Source of the DNA: Herbidospora yilanensis
GTDB taxonomy: Bacteria; Actinomycetota; Actinomycetes; Streptosporangiales; Streptosporangiaceae
Direction of reading: 5' to 3'
NCBI RefSeq assembly: GCF_001570565.1
Contig: NZ_BBXE01000043.1
Location: 19,477-83,476 of the forward strand
DNA: 64,000 nt
Part shown: piece by piece, positions 1-8,907 of the stretch
How the letters are laid out: every line of letters begins with the position of its first letter
How positions within the stretch are numbered: the stretch's first letter is position 1
Notes under the pieces: model-generated
Told to the model about the DNA's origin: nothing
What the model saw: the letters and a program-made list of their open reading frames with translations, nothing else
Databases searched by the model: none
Made by a program: the position numbers and the translations under genes

Positions 1-386
1 ACGCGATCATGATGAACTGGTGGGCCACCCTCCTCACGGCCGACCGCGACGGCGACGACCGGGTCACCCTCGACGACGTGATGCTGATCGTCGACCGGCT
101 CAACGAGATGCCCCACGCGATGGCCACCACGGCCCTGTCGATGTTCGACGCGGTCGACGTGAACGGCGACGGCCTGATCTCGGCTCGGGAGTACAACCAG
201 CTCATCGAGGGGTGGACGGGCGCGCCGACCGACACCGACGACATCTTCGACGAGCTCGACGGCGACGGCGACGGCTACCTGTCCCGCACCGAGTTCGGGG
301 AGTTGTGGGCGGAGTTCTGGTCGGGCGACGACCAGCGGGCGTCGGGGTCGCTGGTGTTCGGGCGGATCGACGTGCCGGCGCGCTGA
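1..386 (+). CDS. EF-hand calcium-binding protein, 5'-truncated by the window edge
   Basis: The frame is open from base 3, so the true start lies outside the window. About 125 residues of C-terminal sequence are visible. Three canonical EF-hand loops can be read: DRDGDDRVTLDD near residue 13, DVNGDGLISARE near 49 and DGDGDGYLSRTE near 84, each with Asp at positions 1 and 3 and an acidic residue at 12. The FWSGDD tail resembles actinobacterial calerythrin/CalD-type proteins, which have about 170-180 residues and four EF hands, so roughly one hand is probably missing. Expected role: cytosolic Ca2+ buffer or sensor; the target is unknown. No signal peptide can be judged. Confidence 0.85.
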   Translation, partial: AIMMNWWATLLTADRDGDDRVTLDDVMLIVDRLNEMPHAMATTALSMFDAVDVNGDGLISAREYNQLIEGWTGAPTDTDDIFDELDGDGDGYLSRTEFGELWAEFWSGDDQRASGSLVFGRIDVPAR

Positions 387-403
387 GTTGCGACAATGGC
401 GCG

Positions 404-1048
404 ATGCCGCGCGAACTCGAAGACCTCCCCTACGCCCCCTACCTCGAACCCCTGACCGGCGGTCTCGAACGAGAGGGCGACTACGACGGCGTCCACCTCC
501 GTGACGCCACGTTCGACGACGTCAACACGGTCGGCGCCCGGTTCATGGAGTCGGCGGTCCAGCAGGTCACGATCAACGACAGCCGCATGGACCGGAGCCG
601 CTACAACGACGTCTGGTTCCACACCGTCCGGTGGATCGGGGTGAACCTCGCCGAGACCGACTGGTTCGACGTCGAGGTCGTCTCCAGCGCCATGTCGGGC
701 GTGCCGATGTTCGGCTCGAAGGTCCACCAGGTGACCTTCCACAACTGCAAGCTCGACTCGGTCAACCTGCGGTCGGCCACGCTGCGGAACGTCACGTTCG
801 AAGACTGCCTGCTGCGCGAGGTCGACTTCGCCGGGGCGACCCTCAAGGAGGTGTCGTTCCCCGGGTCGGAGCTGGAGGACCTCCGGTTCGACAAGGCCCA
901 GCTCACCAAGGTCGACTTCCGGGGGGCGCGCAGCCTCGGCATCGCCGGCGGTCTGGAGTCGCTGCGCGGCGCGACGATCTCGATGAGCCAGCTATTCGAC
1001 CTGGCGCCACGAATGGCTCACTCGCTGGGCATCTCCGTACGCGATTGA
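404..1048 (+). CDS. Pentapeptide-repeat protein
   Basis: This 214-residue protein starts at ATG 404, 17 bases after the EF-hand stop. An open frame continues further upstream, but it antiparallels the EF-hand gene and looks like a shadow. Residues from about 30 to 190 show the five-residue periodicity of pentapeptide repeats, e.g. VNLRSATLRNVTFEDCLLRE and FRGARSLG, with Leu/Phe at the central position. The family folds as a quadrilateral beta helix; members include gyrase-protecting DNA mimics, but most are uncharacterised. No signal peptide is seen, so it is probably cytosolic. Its last 57 bases overlap the 3' end of the convergent PrsW gene. Confidence 0.75.
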   Translation: MPRELEDLPYAPYLEPLTGGLEREGDYDGVHLRDATFDDVNTVGARFMESAVQQVTINDSRMDRSRYNDVWFHTVRWIGVNLAETDWFDVEVVSSAMSGVPMFGSKVHQVTFHNCKLDSVNLRSATLRNVTFEDCLLREVDFAGATLKEVSFPGSELEDLRFDKAQLTKVDFRGARSLGIAGGLESLRGATISMSQLFDLAPRMAHSLGISVRD

Positions 1049-1855
1049 CCGGCGGTCCATGTGCCGGGCCGCGATGAACACCACGATCGCGACGACCAGC
1101 AGCGGGATCCCCTTGGCGAACGTCGAGTCGGCGAGCAGGGGCGAGTCCCACCAGGCGTGCATCAGCATGGCCAGGATCCAGGCCGAGACGGCGACCGTCA
1201 CGCGTGCGGCGAGGGTCCGGTCGGTGCGCGCGATGGCGTAGCCGAGGCCGGCTCCGGCGACCGCGGTCATCGCCCAGTGGCTCCACCAGGCCGAATACAC
1301 CAGCCGGGCGAACAGGGAGCTCATCGTGTCGCCGCTCTGCTGGATGCCGCCGGTCGCGATGATGGTGTTGAAGACGTACAGGAGGTCTTCGACGATCTGG
1401 AAGGCCAGGCCGATGATCGCGCCGTAGCCGAATCCGGCCAGCGCGCCCGACATGACCCAGGGCGCGATCAGCGCGATCAGGGCCACTCCGGCCAGTTTCG
1501 CGGTCTCCTCGTCGAGGGGCGCGACGATGGCGTCGGCCCAGCGGTCGGCGAAGAGGAGGCTGGTGGTCTTGGCGATGATGGCGCTGAACGCCGTGTTGGC
1601 CAGGAACGCGACGCCGAAGGCGGCCAGGCCGCCCCAGGCCAGGGCCATCCACGAATAGCCGATCGGCGCCGCGCGGAGCGGGCGGATGCGGGTGAACAGC
1701 CAGAACGCGGCCAGGAGAACCGGTACCAGCACGCACAGGGCGATCAGGGTGCCGATCGTGAACACCCGGGCCTGCGGGACCAGCGTCGTCCAGACCAGCA
1801 GGGTGCCCGTGACGACGCCGAGCAGCCAGACCCAGAAGGCCGGGCGGCCGGTCAC
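992..1855 (-). CDS. PrsW-family intramembrane metalloprotease
   Basis: This 287-residue polytopic membrane protein starts with GTG at 1855. The start overlaps the stop of the upstream gene by four bases (GTGA), so the two are probably translationally coupled. The three PrsW/CAAX-type catalytic motifs are intact: EETAK (EExxK) in one helix, FQIVE (FxxxE) in the next and HAWWD (HxxxD) near the C-terminus. About eight hydrophobic segments are visible. PrsW of Bacillus subtilis starts degradation of the anti-sigma factor RsiW. The substrate here is unknown, but the coupled single-pass exported protein is an obvious candidate partner. Confidence 0.82.
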   Translation of the reverse strand: MTGRPAFWVWLLGVVTGTLLVWTTLVPQARVFTIGTLIALCVLVPVLLAAFWLFTRIRPLRAAPIGYSWMALAWGGLAAFGVAFLANTAFSAIIAKTTSLLFADRWADAIVAPLDEETAKLAGVALIALIAPWVMSGALAGFGYGAIIGLAFQIVEDLLYVFNTIIATGGIQQSGDTMSSLFARLVYSAWWSHWAMTAVAGAGLGYAIARTDRTLAARVTVAVSAWILAMLMHAWWDSPLLADSTFAKGIPLLVVAIVVFIAARHMDRRSIAYGDAQRVSHSWRQVE

Positions 1856-2418
1856 TGCGGGGCTCCGGCGAACTGGATCGAGGAGATCATCTGGGTGATG
1901 TCGTCGCTGTGGGAGGCGATGGCGGCCGGGTCGCCGGCCACCAGGACGCTCGCGCCCTGCTCGGGGGCGGCGAAGACGGCCTGGGTGCCGACGCGGTCGT
2001 CCACGGTGATCACGCCGGCCAGGCCGGGCACCCCCTGAGTGGTCGAGATCGGCATGGGGTCTTGGGCCTTCACCGGCAGGCCCTGCGCCTGGAAGATGAG
2101 GTGCTGGCCGGTCCAGAGCTCCTGCGGGGTGGCGGCCTCGACGTCGATGACCCCGAGCTGGACGGTCGCCCCGCCGCTGACCAGCGACACCGACTCCGAC
2201 AACGACGACGCGCCCTCGTCGAGCGACCATCCGGCGGGCACGAGCATGGAGACGGGGCGTGAGCCGCCGTCGAACTCCTGGCCGACCTCGATGACCGTGC
2301 CCGCTCTGAGGGGCACCGCGTCGTCGGCGACGACGGCGTTGGCCAGCGGCAGGCCGATGGCCAGGATTGCGAGTATCACCAGGATCGCGATCGATCCGGG
2401 CCATCCGGTGCGCGACAT
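1852..2418 (-). CDS. Single-pass exported protein of unknown function, coupled to PrsW
   Basis: The protein has 188 residues from ATG 2418, which has an AGGGGT ribosome site about 6 bases upstream. An in-frame ATG at 2454 is less likely because it places that site inside the gene. Residues about 8-25 (IAILVILAILAIGLPLANA) form a signal peptide or signal anchor. The remaining ~160 residues should lie outside the membrane and contain no Cys and no recognisable catalytic motif. The segment VPAGWSLD and the pattern of short strands recall soluble domains found on actinomycete type VII secretion or lipoprotein-like proteins, but no family can be assigned. It shares a GTGA overlap with the PrsW gene. 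Confidence 0.6.
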   Translation of the reverse strand: MSRTGWPGSIAILVILAILAIGLPLANAVVADDAVPLRAGTVIEVGQEFDGGSRPVSMLVPAGWSLDEGASSLSESVSLVSGGATVQLGVIDVEAATPQELWTGQHLIFQAQGLPVKAQDPMPISTTQGVPGLAGVITVDDRVGTQAVFAAPEQGASVLVAGDPAAIASHSDDITQMISSIQFAGAPQ

Positions 2419-2460
2419 GAGACCCCTAAAGACCAGGGGGGATCCTCGACTCATAACCGG

Positions 2461-3501
2461 CTACGTCAGAACAAAACCTGCTTCGCGGGCGAGCTGGAGC
2501 TCTTCCCGGGTCTCGACCACCAGGACCGGCACCCCGTCGGTGCTGATCAGGCCGTCGTCGGTACGGTTGCCGCCCACCGGCTCCCGCACCCCCAGCAGGC
2601 CCAGGCGGCGGCAGACACCCGCGCGGACCTCGGGCTGGTCCCACCCGATCTCGCCGGTGAAGACGAGGGCGTCGAGGCGGTCGAGAGAGGTCGCGCTGGC
2701 GGCGATCTCGCGGGCCACGCGGTGACAGTAGACGTCGAGGGTGAACGTGTCGCCCGCTTTGACCAGGTCGCGGGTGTCGCCGGAGAACCCGTCCGAGAGG
2801 CCCAGCAGCCCGGAGTGCCGCTCCAGCCCGTCGCGCAGCTCGGCGAGGGTGAGCCGCCCGTCGAGGAGCCAGAGCAGCATGCCGGGGTCGACGCTGCCCG
2901 ACCGTTTGCTCATCGGGACACCCTCCAGGGGCGTGAAGCCCATCGAGGTGTCCAAAGACCGTCCGTCGCGCACGGCGCAGACGGACGCGCCGCCGCCCAG
3001 GTGACACATGACGAGCCGGCACGCCCCGACCAGCTCGCCGGCCCGCCGGAGCGCGTGCGCGTAGGAGAGGCCGTGGAAGCCGTATCGGCGCAGGCCGAAA
3101 CGGGCCCGCCAGTCGGCGGGCAGCGGATAGGTCCAGGCCACCTCGGGCATGCCGGCGTGGAAGGCGGTGTCGGGGCAGAGCACCTGCGGAACGTCGGGCA
3201 GGGCCTCCAGCGACGCCGTGATCAGCTTCAGCGCGGGCGGCAGGTGCAGCGGGGCGAGGTCGGAGATCTCCGTGAGGCGGTCGACCAGCTCCCGCGTGGC
3301 CCGTACGGGCTGCCGCACGATCGGCCCGCCGTGCACCAGCCGGTGGGCGATCGCGTCGGGCCTCTCGTCGAGGAACTCCAGGAGCGCGTCGGCCGAGGTC
3401 GGAGCCTGTTCCACGTGGTGCTTGGCGAGCACTTCGCCGTCCGAGGTGACGAGGTGGAGCTGCAGACTCGATGAACCGGCGTTGACCGTCAGAACTCTCA
3501 C
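2461..3501 (-). CDS. ackA: Acetate kinase (short variant)
   Basis: The enzyme converts acetyl phosphate plus ADP to acetate plus ATP in the cytosol. It has 346 residues from GTG 3501, shorter than the usual ~400. ASKHA-fold landmarks are present: VLTVNAGSSSLQ at the N-terminus, HRLVHGG, PDTAFH, GFHGLSY, HLGGGASVCAVRDG, SMGFTPLEGVPMSKRSG and GFSGDTRDL. Two loops deviate from canonical AckA: the usual PLHNPAN is PLHLPPAL, and the ATP-loop GGIGEN is GEIGWD. The divergent neighbour is phosphoketolase, whose product acetyl phosphate is the substrate, so the pair forms the terminal ATP-yielding branch of a phosphoketolase pathway. Confidence 0.9.
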   Translation of the reverse strand: MRVLTVNAGSSSLQLHLVTSDGEVLAKHHVEQAPTSADALLEFLDERPDAIAHRLVHGGPIVRQPVRATRELVDRLTEISDLAPLHLPPALKLITASLEALPDVPQVLCPDTAFHAGMPEVAWTYPLPADWRARFGLRRYGFHGLSYAHALRRAGELVGACRLVMCHLGGGASVCAVRDGRSLDTSMGFTPLEGVPMSKRSGSVDPGMLLWLLDGRLTLAELRDGLERHSGLLGLSDGFSGDTRDLVKAGDTFTLDVYCHRVAREIAASATSLDRLDALVFTGEIGWDQPEVRAGVCRRLGLLGVREPVGGNRTDDGLISTDGVPVLVVETREELQLAREAGFVLT

Positions 3502-3541
3502 AACGAGGACACTTCCCCGCGAAGCCGGGTAGAGACCCCGA
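3502..3541. promoter_or_regulatory. Forty-base divergent region between ackA and phosphoketolase
   Basis: Only 40 bases separate the two divergent start codons. This is too short for two independent promoters with ordinary leaders. Promoters must therefore lie partly inside the opposite gene's 5' end, or at least one transcript is leaderless. A GGGT-N4-ACCC inverted repeat lies near 3528-3539. No convincing -10/-35 pair is visible. Confidence 0.35.
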
Positions 3542-5839
3542 ATGGACGCACTGCAGCAGGTCTCCGCGTACTGGCGTGCCGCCAACTATCTCTCGGCAGG
3601 GCAGATCTATCTGCTGGACAACCCCCTGCTGACCGAGCCGCTGCGTCCGGAGCACATCAAACCGCGTCTGCTGGGCCACTGGGGCACCACGCCGGGCCTC
3701 AACTTCGTCTTCGCCCACCTGAACCGGATCATCACCGAGCGCGACCAGGACATGATCTACATCGCCGGCCCGGGGCACGGCGGCCCGGCGACGGTGGCGC
3801 ACGCGTGGCTGGAGGGCACCTACAGCGAGCTCTACCCCGACGTCTCCCAGGACGCCGCCGGCATGCGCCGCCTGTTCCGCCAGTTCTCCTTCCCCGGCGG
3901 CATCCCCAGCCACGCCGCCCCCGAGACGCCCGGGTCGATCCACGAGGGCGGCGAGCTGGGCTACTCGCTGGCGCACGCGTACGGCGCCGCGTTCGACAAT
4001 CCCGACCTGGTCGTGGCCTGCGTGATCGGCGACGGCGAGGCCGAGACCGGGCCGCTGGCCGGAAGCTGGCACTCGAACAAGTTCCGGCACCCCCGCAAGG
4101 ACGGGGTCGTGCTGCCGATCCTCCACCTCAACGGCTACAAGATCGCCAACCCGGCCTTCCTGGCCCGGATCCCCCCGGCCGAGCTCGCCAAGCTGATGGA
4201 GGGCTACGGCTACCGCCCCTACGTCGTCGAGGGCGACGACCCCGACGAGGTGCACCCGATGATGGCGAGCACCCTCGACGCGGTCTTCGACGAGATCGCG
4301 ACCCGCCCGCGACACCTCCCGATGATCATCCTCAGGACCCCGAAGGGGTGGACGGGCCCCAAGAAGGTCGACGGCAAGCCCGTCGAGGGCACGTGGCGGG
4401 CCCATCAGGTGCCGCTCCCGGAGGTCCGCACCAACGACGAACACCGGGAGCAGTTCCGGGAGTGGATGTTGTCGTACCGGCCGGAGGAACTGTTCGACGA
4501 GTCGGGCCGGCCTCGCCCCGAGGTCGTCGGGCTGGTGCCGAAGGGCACGCGGAGGATGAGCGCCAACCCGCACGCCAACGGCGGGGAACTGCTCCGGCCG
4601 CTCGTGCTGCCCGACTTCCGCGACTACGCCGTGGCGGTCGAGCGGCCCGGCACCAAGTCGGCCTCGCCCACGCAGGTGCTCGGCACCTTCCTGCGCGACG
4701 TCATCGCCCGCAACCCACGCTCGTTCCGGCTGATGGGCCCCGACGAGACCGCCTCCAACCGCCTCCAAGCGGTCTTCGAGGCGACCGGGAAGGAGTGGCA
4801 GGCGGCGATGTTCCCGACCGACGAGCACCTCCAGCCGGGCGGGCGGGTCATGGAGGTGTTGTCGGAGCACCTGTGCCAGGGCTGGCTGGAGGGGTATCTG
4901 CTGACCGGCCGGCACGGCCTGTTCAACTGCTACGAGGCGTTCATCCACATCGTCGACGCGATGTTCAACCAGCACGCCAAGTGGCTCGACACCGCGCGCG
5001 AGATCCCGTGGCGGCGGCCGGTGGCCTCGCTCAACTACCTGCTCTCGTCGCACGTCTGGCGGCAGGACCACAACGGGTTCACCCACCAGGATCCGGGCTT
5101 CCTCGACGTCGTGCTGAACAAGAAGGCGAGCGTCGTGCGGGTCTACCTGCCGCCGGACGCCAACACGCTGCTCTCGGTCGCCGACCACTGTCTCCGGTCG
5201 CGGGACTACGTCAACGTGATCGTCGCCGGGAAGCAGCCGGTCCTGCACCTGTTCGGTCGCGAGGAGGCCGTCACCCACTGCACCCGCGGTCTCGGCATCA
5301 TCGAGTGGGCCTCCAACGACGCCGGGCAGGAGCCCGACGTGGTGCTGGCCTGCGCGGGCGACGTGCCGACGCTGGAGACCCTCGCCGCCGCCTCGCTGCT
5401 CCGGGAGAAACTGCCCGACCTGCGGGTACGCGTCATCAACGTCGTCGACCTGATGCGCCTCCAGCCGCCGGCCGAGCACCCGCACGGCCTGCCCGACGCC
5501 GAGTTCGACGCCCTGTTCACCACCGACCGGCCGGTGATCTTCAACTTCCACGGCTACCCCTGGCTGATTCACCGGCTGACCTACAAACGGCACGGCCACG
5601 ACAACTTCCACGTGCGCGGCTACCGCGAGGAGGGCACCACCACGACCCCGTTCGACATGGCCATGCTCAACGGCATCGACCGGTTCCACCTGGTCAGAGA
5701 CGTGATCGACCGGGTGGAGGGGCTGGCGGTCCGGTACGCCGCCCTGCGCCAGGAGATGACCGACGCGCGGCTGCGGGCGCGTGCGTACACCCGTGAACAC
5801 GGGGAGGACGCGCCCGAGATCCGCGACTGGACCTTCTAG
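3542..5839 (+). CDS. xfp: Xylulose-5-phosphate/fructose-6-phosphate phosphoketolase, copy 1
   Basis: This thiamine diphosphate enzyme splits xylulose 5-phosphate or fructose 6-phosphate with phosphate to acetyl phosphate plus glyceraldehyde 3-phosphate or erythrose 4-phosphate. The 765-residue product is full length. Diagnostic segments include [39 protein letters not shown], the ThDP/Mg site [49 protein letters not shown] and [16 protein letters not shown]. It is divergent from ackA. In the first 100 residues 87 match the second copy at 61550-63862. Its stop overlaps that of the convergent MFS gene in a shared CTAG tetranucleotide. Confidence 0.96.
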   Translation: MDALQQVSAYWRAANYLSAGQIYLLDNPLLTEPLRPEHIKPRLLGHWGTTPGLNFVFAHLNRIITERDQDMIYIAGPGHGGPATVAHAWLEGTYSELYPDVSQDAAGMRRLFRQFSFPGGIPSHAAPETPGSIHEGGELGYSLAHAYGAAFDNPDLVVACVIGDGEAETGPLAGSWHSNKFRHPRKDGVVLPILHLNGYKIANPAFLARIPPAELAKLMEGYGYRPYVVEGDDPDEVHPMMASTLDAVFDEIATRPRHLPMIILRTPKGWTGPKKVDGKPVEGTWRAHQVPLPEVRTNDEHREQFREWMLSYRPEELFDESGRPRPEVVGLVPKGTRRMSANPHANGGELLRPLVLPDFRDYAVAVERPGTKSASPTQVLGTFLRDVIARNPRSFRLMGPDETASNRLQAVFEATGKEWQAAMFPTDEHLQPGGRVMEVLSEHLCQGWLEGYLLTGRHGLFNCYEAFIHIVDAMFNQHAKWLDTAREIPWRRPVASLNYLLSSHVWRQDHNGFTHQDPGFLDVVLNKKASVVRVYLPPDANTLLSVADHCLRSRDYVNVIVAGKQPVLHLFGREEAVTHCTRGLGIIEWASNDAGQEPDVVLACAGDVPTLETLAAASLLREKLPDLRVRVINVVDLMRLQPPAEHPHGLPDAEFDALFTTDRPVIFNFHGYPWLIHRLTYKRHGHDNFHVRGYREEGTTTTPFDMAMLNGIDRFHLVRDVIDRVEGLAVRYAALRQEMTDARLRARAYTREHGEDAPEIRDWTF

Positions 5840-7161
5840 GCGAAGACGGTCTCCGGCTTGCCGGCCCTCGCCGCGACCAGCACCCCGGCCAGGGCCGCTC
5901 CCACCACGGGGATGAACAGGGCGGCGTGCAGCGACCCGGTCGCGTAGACGGCGGTGGCGGCCGAGATCCCGAGGGCCATGCCGAACTGGGTGCACGTGTA
6001 GAGCAGGCCCCCGGCCAGGCCGTGCTCCCGGTCGGCGACCCCGTCGGTCGCCGCGATCGTGTAGGGCCCGTAGGCCAGCGCGAACGCCACCCCGACCAGC
6101 AGCAGCGCGGGCAGCATGGCCAGCGCGGCCCGGTCGACGCCCGTGGGCAGGAACAGCAGGTAGGCCACCGCCCCGACGGCCGCGCCCGCGAAGATCACCC
6201 GGACCGTGCCGTACTTCCTGATCAGCCATGGGGTGACCGTCGGCCCCAGGATGGCGTCGACCCCCATCGTCGCCATGATCAGCCCGGTCTCCAGCGTCGA
6301 CCAGCCGCGCTCCTCCTGCAGATGCAGGGTGACCAGGAACTGGAACGCCGAGAAGGAGGCCATGAACAGGATCGCGCTGACATTGGTGCGGGCGATCGTG
6401 CCGGTCTTCAGCAGGCCGAGGCGGAGCAGCGGGTGTTCGGCCCGGCGTTCGATGGCGACGAAGGCCGCGACCAGCCCGAATCCGGCGGCGAAGATCGGCA
6501 CCGCCCACAGGTCGGGCTGCTCCAGCCGGACCACCCCGTAGATGAGCAGCAACATCGCGCCGGTCACGGTGAACGCCCCGGCCAGGTCGAAGCGGCCCCC
6601 GGCGCGTTCACCGTTGTCGCGGATCAGCGGGACCGCCGCCGCGAGCAGCAGCGAGGCGAAGATGACCGGCGCGAAGAACACCCACCGCCAGCCGAACGTG
6701 GTCAGCACGCCCCCGGCGACCATGCCGAGCGAGTATCCGGCGCCGCCGACCGCGCCGTAGATGACCAGGGCCCGGTTCCGTAACGTGCCCTCGGCGAAGT
6801 TGTTGGTGATCAGCGACAGCCCGGCCGGCGCGATGAAGGCCGCCGCCACCCCCGTGACGAACCGCGCCAGCAGCAACATCCATCCCTCGGTGGCCAGCCC
6901 GCCCAGCCCGCTGAAGACGACGAAGATCCCCAGCCAGAGCAGGAACATCCGCCGCCGGCCCAGCATGTCGGCGGCCCGCCCGCCCAGCAGGATGAACCCG
7001 CCGAACCCGAGCACGTAGGCCGACACCACCCCGCTCAGGACCCCCGTCGACAATCCGAGATCGGCTCTGATGGCCGGAAGGGCGACGTTCAGCAGAGCGA
7101 CGTCGACGCCTTCCATGAAAATCGTTCCGCACAACACGAAAAGCACGCCCCACGTGCGCAT
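5836..7161 (-). CDS. MFS drug-efflux-type transporter
   Basis: This 441-residue transporter starts at ATG 7161, preceded by AGGGGGCT. It has about 12 hydrophobic segments. The MFS motif A variant [13 protein letters not shown] follows TM2, and [17 protein letters not shown] lies in TM4-5, as in proton-coupled drug exporters of the DHA2/DHA1 type. The first helix carries [17 protein letters not shown], close to the antiporter signature. A divergent HxlR regulator lies 63 bases away across a palindrome, suggesting repression until an electrophile or drug is sensed. The substrate cannot be read from sequence. Confidence 0.88.
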   Translation of the reverse strand: MRTWGVLFVLCGTIFMEGVDVALLNVALPAIRADLGLSTGVLSGVVSAYVLGFGGFILLGGRAADMLGRRRMFLLWLGIFVVFSGLGGLATEGWMLLLARFVTGVAAAFIAPAGLSLITNNFAEGTLRNRALVIYGAVGGAGYSLGMVAGGVLTTFGWRWVFFAPVIFASLLLAAAVPLIRDNGERAGGRFDLAGAFTVTGAMLLLIYGVVRLEQPDLWAVPIFAAGFGLVAAFVAIERRAEHPLLRLGLLKTGTIARTNVSAILFMASFSAFQFLVTLHLQEERGWSTLETGLIMATMGVDAILGPTVTPWLIRKYGTVRVIFAGAAVGAVAYLLFLPTGVDRAALAMLPALLLVGVAFALAYGPYTIAATDGVADREHGLAGGLLYTCTQFGMALGISAATAVYATGSLHAALFIPVVGAALAGVLVAARAGKPETVFA

Positions 7162-7173
7162 GTGCAGCCCCCT

Positions 7174-7200
7174 GAGTCGGTTACCTCTTGTAAGCGACTC
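7174..7200. promoter_or_regulatory. Palindromic operator between MFS and HxlR genes
   Basis: Two 11-base arms, GAGTCGGTTAC and GTAAGCGACTC, are separated by five bases and match as an inverted repeat at 10 of 11 positions. HxlR/YodB-type dimers bind dyads with GTAAC-like half sites. A third half site, GGTAACC, lies at 7208-7214 close to the hxlR start, giving an extra copy of the core. The dyad starts 13 bases upstream of the MFS start codon and ends 24 bases upstream of hxlR, placed to repress both. Confidence 0.7.
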
Positions 7201-7224
7201 CATCCTGGGTAACCATGGCGAGCT

Positions 7225-7659
7225 ATGGAAGACGGGACTTTTTTGACACCCGGTCACTGTGGAGATACCGGCCCCGACTACGACGCATTCCAATGGGACA
7301 GCCGCGAAGACTGCGAAGTGCGGCAGATTCTCGACCGCATCGCCGACAAATGGTCGCTCCTGGTGATCGCGCTCCTCGACCACAAGACGATGCGTTTCAC
7401 CGAGTTGAAGCGGGAGATCGACGGCATCAGCCAGCGCATGCTCGCCCGCACCCTGCGCCACCTCGAACGCGACGGCCTGGTCAAACGCACCGTCTTCCCG
7501 GTCGTCCCGCCCCGCGTCGACTACGAGCTGACCCCGCTCGGCGAGAGCCTGCACGAGACGATCCAGGCCCTGGTGACCTGGACCGAGGCCCACCAGACCC
7601 AGATCGCCGCCGCCCGCGAGAACTACGACCGCCTGGTCAGTGAATCTTCTCCGGGATGA
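7225..7659 (+). CDS. HxlR-family transcriptional regulator
   Basis: This 144-residue winged-helix protein carries the HxlR signature: a Cys in DCEVRQILDRIADKWSLLVI followed by MRFTELKREIDGISQRMLARTLRHLERDGLV and the wing VPPRVDYELTPLG. The single Cys before the first helix (about residue 30) is where YodB/HypR-type members sense thiol-reactive compounds. It is probably the local repressor of the divergent MFS gene and of itself through the dyad at 7174-7200. The last 23 bases overlap the convergent membrane-protein gene. Confidence 0.88.
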   Translation: MEDGTFLTPGHCGDTGPDYDAFQWDSREDCEVRQILDRIADKWSLLVIALLDHKTMRFTELKREIDGISQRMLARTLRHLERDGLVKRTVFPVVPPRVDYELTPLGESLHETIQALVTWTEAHQTQIAAARENYDRLVSESSPG

Positions 7660-8788
7660 TCTGGGTCAGCCGCGTGCGCGGGCGCAGCCGTTCCCGCAAC
7701 TGGGTCACCTGCCGCTGCACGTCGAGTTCCTGCACGCAGGTGAGGGGGCCGGCACCCAGTTCCCGTACGGACAGCCGGGCGCCGTGGTCATAGGCGACGT
7801 CGGGCCTTCTGGCCTTGGGCGCGAACAGCCGGCACAGGCGCACCGGCGCCAGGAGGACGTCCACGGCCAGTTCCTCCCCGCGGACCGACAACGAGCCTCG
7901 CGCGATCTTCAGCAGGCCGCGCGGCAGCAGGTCGGCCAGCCGGTAGTCGTCGGCCACCGGCGGCAGCACGGTCACCACGACCTCGCCGTAACGGCCGTCG
8001 GCGCGCAGGAAGGCGGTGACGACGATCTCGTCGTCCTGGAGGACCACCCGGCGGTAGCAGCGGGGACCCTCGGTCACGGTGATCACTGGGCGGGCGTGGT
8101 CGAGCAGCGGCGAACCGGGTTCCAGCACCCCTGAGGCGACGAAGACGTGGTCCCCCTCCGGCAGCTCCAGGTCGGGCGAGGGCCACGTCTCGCGGACCGT
8201 CCCCCACCCGATGAACGCCCGCTTCGACAACGTGAGGTTGCCGTGCTGGGCGCGGACCAGGTAGTCGAGCCTCGGGTCGTCGACCGGCGGGGCCGCCGCG
8301 CCGGCCCGCAGCCTCCTCGCCAGGATCACTCCGGCCCTGACCCGGAATCCCGCCACCACGACCACGGTGAGCACGATCAGCGACATCCCAAGCGGCATGG
8401 TGCCCAGGTCGACCGGCTGGCCGCTGACCAGCGCCTCCAGCCACGGCACCTTGACCATCAGCAGCACCCCGACGCCCATCACGACGACCGGGCCGCCCCT
8501 GCGGGAGTGCCGGAACCACACGAACCCGCCCAGGACGACGAGCCAGCTCACGATCCGCCAGAAGTCGAGGACCATGCCCGCCGCGATCACCAGGGAGACG
8601 AGCAGATCCCGGTACGCCATCAACCGTCGCGCCCGCAGGCAGTGCCGCACCACCGGGACCACGTCGAAGTCGCCCGCCGAGGGGGCCACGCCCCGGTAGG
8701 GGTCGCGGGTGAGTTCCCGGAGAACCGCCTCGCGGAACCGGGTGTCGAGATATCCGGCCGCGCAGAGATAACGCGTCGTGTTCGACAT
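7637..8788 (-). CDS. Membrane protein of unknown function
   Basis: The start used is ATG 8788 (SNTTRYLCAAGYLD follows), giving 383 residues. An in-frame ATG at 8842 has no better ribosome site, so the start is uncertain. Two hydrophobic clusters are seen, one around residues 60-95 and one around 115-155, each probably a pair of helices. A soluble C-terminal half of about 200 residues contains VFVASGVLEPGSPLLDHARP and ends in PRTRLTQIIPEKIH. Similar proteins occur in Streptosporangiaceae without a known function. No catalytic motif is visible. It overlaps the hxlR 3' end but has no clear functional link to it. Confidence 0.6.
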   Translation of the reverse strand: MSNTTRYLCAAGYLDTRFREAVLRELTRDPYRGVAPSAGDFDVVPVVRHCLRARRLMAYRDLLVSLVIAAGMVLDFWRIVSWLVVLGGFVWFRHSRRGGPVVVMGVGVLLMVKVPWLEALVSGQPVDLGTMPLGMSLIVLTVVVVAGFRVRAGVILARRLRAGAAAPPVDDPRLDYLVRAQHGNLTLSKRAFIGWGTVRETWPSPDLELPEGDHVFVASGVLEPGSPLLDHARPVITVTEGPRCYRRVVLQDDEIVVTAFLRADGRYGEVVVTVLPPVADDYRLADLLPRGLLKIARGSLSVRGEELAVDVLLAPVRLCRLFAPKARRPDVAYDHGARLSVRELGAGPLTCVQELDVQRQVTQLRERLRPRTRLTQIIPEKIH

Positions 8789-8907
8789 GATTGTGGCCAC
8801 AGCACCAGTAAGAGGTGCGATATTCGTTTTGTCTGCTCGCAAATGCGGCTATTGGCTACCTTTTGTCAATTCCTTGCGGGGGGCCGCCTATCGTCGGACG
8901 TGTGGAG

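Noticed and set aside
2426..6508. A minus-strand open frame of over 1300 codons across ackA, phosphoketolase and part of the MFS gene
   Set aside because: It lies antisense to strongly recognised enzymes and its protein is low-complexity Arg/Gly/Val typical of GC-rich shadow frames.
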